This document shows positions 58,569 through 64,000 of a stretch of 64,000 nt of DNA, piece after piece. The notes under the pieces are model-generated. The model searched no databases. It was not told the DNA's origin and saw only the letters and a program-made list of their open reading frames with translations. The DNA is from Lytechinus pictus. Lineage: Eukaryota; Echinodermata; Echinoidea; Temnopleuroida; Toxopneustidae. Made by a program: the position numbers and the translations under genes. The DNA lies in assembly GCF_037042905.1 (NCBI RefSeq), contig NC_087261.1, positions 14,582,217 to 14,646,216 on the forward strand, given 5' to 3'. The first letter of the stretch is position 1, and every line of letters begins with the position of its first letter.

Positions 58569-61500
58569 AAAAAGGCACTCGCCTACTGCTTAACATAACA
58601 AACAAGAAAATCAGCCATGTGGCTCAACTATCCTAGAATACATCCAGACTTCTACTGTTTTTATACGAGGACTCCGAGTCGGAACTTGCCATATCTGCCA
58701 CATCGATATTACATCGTCATTCCCATGTACGGACATGTATGCCTGCATGCAATGGCCCCAAGGCGGGACCCGGCCACGGTCGGACACGGCGTGCATCGGT
58801 AGCATGGAGCAAGGTAACGTGAGTCCAGCCGAGTTAGATCCCACGTTACAGTGCCAGTCAGTCTGCAGCTCGTCCGAAAGTATTTTATTCAGCGGTATGC
58901 ATAGCCAGCCATCCGTGGTTTAATGCATATATACGCAGTTAGACCAAAAGCTTCGGTCTCCAGTCTGTAATGTTCGTTGTTCCGCTGAACTCCATTAGCT
59001 CCACTCACCAATACAGAGACCGAAGTTCTAGCTCGATCTGTACAGGGACTCAATGGCCATATGTTTATGCATTAAGTTCCAATAAAACGGGGAAGTGAAG
59101 TTGCGCGACAGCCGAAGCAATTAGTTACTGTTTTTCCCCTTTTAAGTTTATTTTCTCTTTTTTTGGTGCATTTTAGGACAAAACGGAATAATAATATTTA
59201 TTTGATACAGTTCTTTCCATATATTTTTATGAAATAAAGACAAAAATCGATGAGCGCTGTCTGGGGGATTTTGCATTGTTAACCCCGTAATGATGGTTGC
59301 ACCATAGCGAGCCGTCTGTGTACGAGGAGAAATAAAAATGTTAAAAAACTCGAAACAGACGGCTGCCAGCTGTCTAATACGTAATGAGCTTTGAGGACGA
59401 TCTTTCCGATAGGCATTTTAAAATTCTGCTCTTAACTATTGTCCATTTCTCATAAAATTTGTCTTATTTTATAGATAAAATCGCCATATCATGTTTTAAG
59501 TAACTGGAGACCTAAAAAATTCCCTACCTAAATTCTCGAAACCATGCATTAGGTGATGTGCTTAATTGATCTTCTTCGTGCTCGCGTGCCAAACGTATAC
59601 GTTGAGCTGAACGGGGATCAGTCTCTCTCTCTGTCTCTCCTACCTTTCCGAAATTAAAACGGTCCTTCGATCGGACATAGTTATTTAGACGCAGGAGAAA
59701 TAATGCTCTGACAACCAAACTAACTTTTCGTCAGCATCAGTAAAAATGTGAATGGGCTTTTAAAAACTAATACTAAAACTGATCTAAAATTGATCTTAGA
59801 TCGATTTTAAAATTGATTTTGGAAATCGATTTTAAATTAATTTTAAAATCGTAATTGTACCTGTTCTAATTAACCGATTTTAAAATCGGCTCCCGATTTT
59901 ACCCAATTTTACCACAATCGGCGCGATCACCTGCCAATCTTCGATCATGCCCCTTGAAGGAAAAATCGGATATAAAATATCGGCGTAGATCTACAGAGCT
60001 GCCAACCTTGTGCAAGCAAAAAAAGGAATCATTATGGCCAAAAAAAGGAATTTCCAACAAAAAAAAGGAATGTGTTAAAACGAACCTTAAAACGACATGC
60101 GACAAACATCCAATGCAAAAAGTATGTATGCAGTGAACAATTAAAAAAAAGTTAATCTCTAGGCCTAGTCTGGGCTAAGTAACGGAGCGTTACAAATTGG
60201 ACCCTTATTTTAATTAAGTCAGTAGCAGGGCTTGAATTAAGAATTGAGAGGGGCAAGGCCATTTTCAAATGGGCACTTTCAGCTTGGGGCAACCGGCAAA
60301 GTGGCCTTGGATGCCCCAAAATTTCAAGGGGTATCAAGGCCATTCTAAAGGACATGAAGGCCACTTTTATTCTAGTCAATTGGGCACCTAGGCAAATTTT
60401 TCTAAAAATGACAAGTAGGCCTTTCATTTTGTAGTGCAACCTACTCCGGCACTTATCAAAGTGAAGATCTGTCGAGAAAAAATTCTTTCAGGGGCACCAA
60501 AATCAGTTCTGGTGAACATTTTTAGGGCCCCATTTTTCTGGGGCTTCCTTTCCACTTCTAAAATAATTAATTGTTTTATGTTGAGTTTCCTGACAAAACT
60601 ACCAAATTGTAGACTAAGAGAAATATAAAAAAAAAGTTGACATCAATTCAGACTTCTCTTCCCAAGTAACATTGTTTTTGCCAAACAGTACCCTTTAAAA
60701 TTAAAGTGTCATAAAATGGAAGTGTACATGTAACATTCATAAATCAATCTAATCTAAAATTCAAATAGATCTATAGATAAGAAGTTGAAATCATTCCACA
60801 AAAGTCCCATCGTAAATCACTTCACGATGTGCACAGCTCAGCCTCAATCACACTGCACGCACACTCAATCATCCCCAGCAGTGACGGCACTATAGAGCAG
60901 ACATCTAGGCCGCCAGAACCGGGGAAGAAATCTTCCCATTCCTGCTAAACTGAATGCTAAAGTGCCGACTTTTTTAATGAATTCCAAAGGCAGTAGGACA
61001 TCTCTCTAGTATAAATCATGTGAAACTATCAATAAATGTTGAATATCACCCAGAATTATTACTTCAAGGGACAATGAAGAGCTTTCCAGGTCTTTTCAAA
61101 GCCGAATTCATCGTATTTGTTTGATACGATTACGAGTTGATGAAAATTAACCAGACAGTACCGTTATCCGAAGGGAATTGATATTAATCAATTCAAGAAA
61201 ATAGCCTCAAAATTTCATTTCTTTATCACAACAATAAATTTTAAAGTATATGAAAAATATCTTTTGATGATTCAATCTTTAATATATATGATGAGTATTT
61301 TTGTAAAATTTTGCAAATGGAATTATAATTTCCCTCAAACCTCCAAATCCCCCTCCATTACAAATGGACTCTTCTCTTACTACATTTGGGAATTACCCTA
61401 CCCAATTCATCGTACTCCTCGCTCTGCGCTGCAAGAACAAACGTTGGCTCGATCACCTAAAGAGTGTTGGCCCGTGCGTAAAGACAACGTATTAGCAGTA

Positions 61501-61624
61501 ACGTTAGATCTAAATTCTGAAATCTGATTTTCGGATCGTTTTTTTGTACATAAAACATCACTTTATAGGAAAGAAATTACATGCAAATTTAAGATAAAAT
61601 ATATAAAATTCAGAAATATCGTAC

Positions 61625-61740
61625 CTTAGACCGCAGTTACTGTTATTTCCTTTCAAATGATGATCAAAACATAATCATCCTCGATCCTTTCGTTTGTCAT
61701 CGTAAGTTGCCATCTTGGATGACGTCATCATCCTTACAGA
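61625..61740 (-). promoter_or_regulatory. possible EB1 promoter / first noncoding exon
   Basis: On the minus strand TGACGTCA (CRE core) and CCAAGATGGC (YY1-type) sit side by side near 61720. They are followed by about 90 bases ending CTAAG|GTACGA, a good donor. This would suit a noncoding first exon for EB1 about 9 kb upstream. The evidence is motif-level only, and the stretch may lie inside a repeat. Confidence 0.25.
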
Positions 61741-61903
61741 CGTATTTACCAGTCGCTATACATCGCGATTCGTACCATGCATGCCGCTCGCATATTCAAC
61801 TAACGTATATGTACGTGCACGCTATCAAATTATTAAAGTGCGTTGGAAAACCGGCCGGCGGGCGACTTTGCACGCGCAAATACCAGGCTCATCTCGGGCT
61901 CAA

Positions 61904-61939
61904 CCACTGAACTAGAAATACGTATTTCTAGTTCAGTGG
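61904..61939. repeat. perfect 36-bp palindrome with direct-repeat flanks
   Basis: CACTGAACTAGAAATAC and its exact complement meet without a loop. GGCTCAAC lies directly on both sides (61897-61904 and 61939-61946). Confidence 0.9.
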
Positions 61940-62159
61940 GCTCAACACGCACTCCACATACATACAATTATGTACACACATTATCAAAATTGTCAAAAAA
62001 CGTAATTTGAAAAGAAAAACCATAATGCCGTAATTTGAATGAAAAAACGTAATGATTACGGCAAAAACGTAATGGTTGGCAGCTCTGGATCTAGTTACAG
62101 TGCGTGATCGTTCAGAACATATTTCAAGATTTTTTTGAGGTGCTAGCTATTTAGAGGTC

Positions 62160-62365
62160 GCATTAATCAGGGAGAAAGACGCAGTATTATCTCTGACGAT
62201 GTTTACGAGGATAGATATCTTCTCTTCAACCTCGTGGTGATAGCGGACGCCGCCGTGAACTTTTAAAGGTCGTATTACCGACGGACATCACTGCACTACT
62301 CTCTTACCTCCTTTATGATGATAGACACTTCTCTTCAACCTCGTGGTGATAGCGGACCCCGCTTC
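62160..62365. repeat. ~115-bp direct duplication
   Basis: CTTCTCTTCAACCTCGTGGT followed by GATAGCGGAC occurs at about 62220 and 62333, preceded in both by AGGTCGCATTA/AGGTCGTATTA. Confidence 0.75.
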
Positions 62366-62530
62366 TTTTATATTTGTTCTTGGCTATCAAAAGTTAATTT
62401 CTGAAGATAGTAATAAATTGATTTGAAAACGTTAGCTCCCCAAAGCATTTTAATAACATGTTCCGAATCATCGCGCGTGCTTGCGACTTCTATTACATTT
62501 TAATTGCACTTGCGCCTTTAAGATGATGCA

Positions 62531-62750
62531 TTTTATTTAAGGCATTTGCTGGCTTAAAACGAAACTAGAATTTCAATTTCATTTTATTTGCCCAGCGTGT
62601 TTGTCCCATTGAAGACACCGTTAGAAAAAAATCGCATCGAAATAAAAAAAAATCGCCAAAAATCAAAAACCCGAGTGATTTCGAACGCGACCCGAGTGAT
62701 TTCGAACGCGAACGCGACCCCAGTGATTATAATAAGCCTCTGTACACCCT
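62531..62750 (-). mobile_element. LINE 3' UTR fragment, inverted
   Basis: Reverse complement of 58371-58568, including the CACGCTGGG-AATAAAATGAAAT ending. The CACTCGGGTCGCGTTCG unit is present one extra time. Only the 3' end is present, as in a strongly 5'-truncated insertion. Confidence 0.8.
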
Positions 62751-62820
62751 CGTCATGAAGACAGTGAGATGTGGCCATCAAGGTAACTTCAAGGTAACTT
62801 CAAGGTAACCTCAAGGTAAC

Positions 62821-63200
62821 TTTTGAAGATGATCGGGGAAGTAATGCAGCTGGTAGAGCGCTCACAAGAACATCTCTGCTATTTCCACAAAAACTTGTTA
62901 CCATGGCAACGATGTCTCCGCCCACACCAAATAAATAGGCGGCTTTGCTTTACCATAATGGACCTTCATGCCACATTTGAAAATGATCGGAGAAGAAATG
63001 CAGCTGGTAGAGCGCTCACAAGGACATCTCTGCTATTTCCACATTGTTACCATGGCAACGATGTCTCCGCCCACACCAAAATCGATAGGCGGCTTCGCTA
63101 TACCATACTCTACCTTCATGCCAAGTTTGAAGATGGTCGGAGAAGAAATGCAGCTGATAGAGCGCTCACAAGAAAATCTCTGTGGTGGCGTATGCGGCGC
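62821..63200 (+). repeat. tandem array of ~150-bp units, right part
   Basis: It begins TTTGAAGATGATCGGGGAAG, exactly where the left array broke off within the unit, and contains two more GTTACCATGGCAACGATG copies (about 62898 and 63047). It then runs into diverged sequence ending GTTTGGGGAATACAATG, which resembles 53738-53755. Confidence 0.8.
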
Positions 63201-63249
63201 GACGAGGCCAAATCCATAGTATCCTCCGAACTCTGTTTGGGGAATACAA

Positions 63250-64000
63250 TGTTTACTCTGTCCAATTCTTGAATTGATTAAAGCATTGGCATTCTGCACG
63301 ATGAGAATTTAATGCAATTTCTCCCCGATTTCACTTTCGTCGTGGTACGATTCATGATATTTATCAGCCGATGCAAGTATTTTTCTTAAATCTAAGTTTG
63401 GTTAGCACTGCTCATGATATTACGATAACAGAGTAAACGCTCCTCTACTTAAAATATTTTCAATTTTTTTATAATTAATATTATTCAAAACTATGACCCT
63501 TTAGTTTCAAAATGGTCCAAATCATATATTGTAGCCCATTAAGTTTGGGCTCAAAACCCTAAAGAAAATGAGTATTTTGGAGCAACATTATCATGATTAT
63601 TGTTGCCATAATACTCGGTGCGCGTAGAGCAATGGCATCCCGTCCCTGGCTCCATGGAGATTAAGCACCTCAGCAAAGCTCGACATTAGCAGTGGCCAGG
63701 GGCCACCAGAAATTTAACTCGGGCAACCATTATTGAAAAATGCTTAGTTTTGGTGGCCTGAATCGGGCAACTAATAATTTTAAAAGCAGCGCAATTTTTC
63801 TCCCGATTTTTCATGCATTTATCAACTTACCACAGTTCAAATTGCACACCAGTTCATTTTGCAACATTTTCTTCAATCTACACATAATATGCATAGTCAT
63901 GACAGTACCACTGGTACCGCTTTATATACATGTAGCTATCCAGCCGGCATGAGCCATTGCAGCTGGCCAGGTACGCAGGGAGCTAGATACAAAATGTTGC
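63250..64000. other. window end without supported gene
   Basis: AT-rich, with GCCAGGGGCCACCAGAAATT and GGTGGCCTGAATCGGG suggesting a repeat fragment at 63690-63770. No exon recognised. Confidence 0.4.

Larger units (their letters stand above)
58570..62530. other. unassigned segment between inverted LINE ends
   Basis: No protein-coding exon recognised. Locally CpG-richer than the rest (58750-59000, 61700-61950). It contains ATCGATTTTAAAATC-type palindromic low complexity (59760-59900). AGAGCTGCCAACC near 60000 faces its complement near 62080, so about 2.1 kb may be one inverted-repeat element. It also holds the 61.9-kb palindrome and a ~120-bp direct repeat at 62160-62360. Confidence 0.45.

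Overview
This is eukaryotic, AT-rich, repeat-dense DNA with multi-exon genes. The content points to a marine deuterostome, most likely an echinoderm of the sea-urchin kind. The clues are palindromic MITE families of types seen in marine invertebrate genomes, the frequent short string TAGGCCTA, a PHD-type ORF1 in the LINE, and expanded SMB/CUB-like receptor exons. No species can be proven from the window. All splice models were read by eye from GT/AG signals, frame and phase, without transcript data.

Layout. 0-4.9 kb: repeats only (LINE remnant, a ~500-bp tandem repeat, hAT-like element). 4.9-15.8 kb (+): receptor gene A, with a signal peptide, CUB-like ectodomain exons, a transmembrane exon and a ~366-residue tail carrying eleven YxxL/I motifs. 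16.6-26.5 kb (-): receptor gene B, convergent with A. It has two somatomedin-B exons, a tandemly duplicated pair (short Cys module plus CUB-like domain), a transmembrane exon and a homologous tyrosine-rich tail; its 5' end was not found. 26.6-41 kb: nested transposons, a microsatellite, a GGACGGACAT-motif repeat and probable EB1 3' flank. 41.2-52.7 kb (-): a complete EB1/MAPRE coding region with two alternative 93-nt terminal exons and a 987-nt in-phase candidate exon between exon 5 and the tails. 53.5-63.2 kb: a ~150-bp tandem array with an RFX X-box-like palindrome in each unit, interrupted by a 5'-truncated, frameshifted CR1/L2-type LINE and further repeats.

How genes fit together. A and B share tail landmarks (YNEIGE near the membrane, YSHLQR and YGKL at the end) and all-phase-1 ectodomain exons. 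They look like tail-to-tail paralogues encoding cell-surface receptors that may signal through tyrosine phosphorylation. EB1 is an unrelated microtubule plus-end protein.

The most notable points are the receptor pair with long multi-YxxL tails, a recent exon-pair duplication in B dated by a transposon empty site, and the possible three-way choice of EB1 C-terminus.
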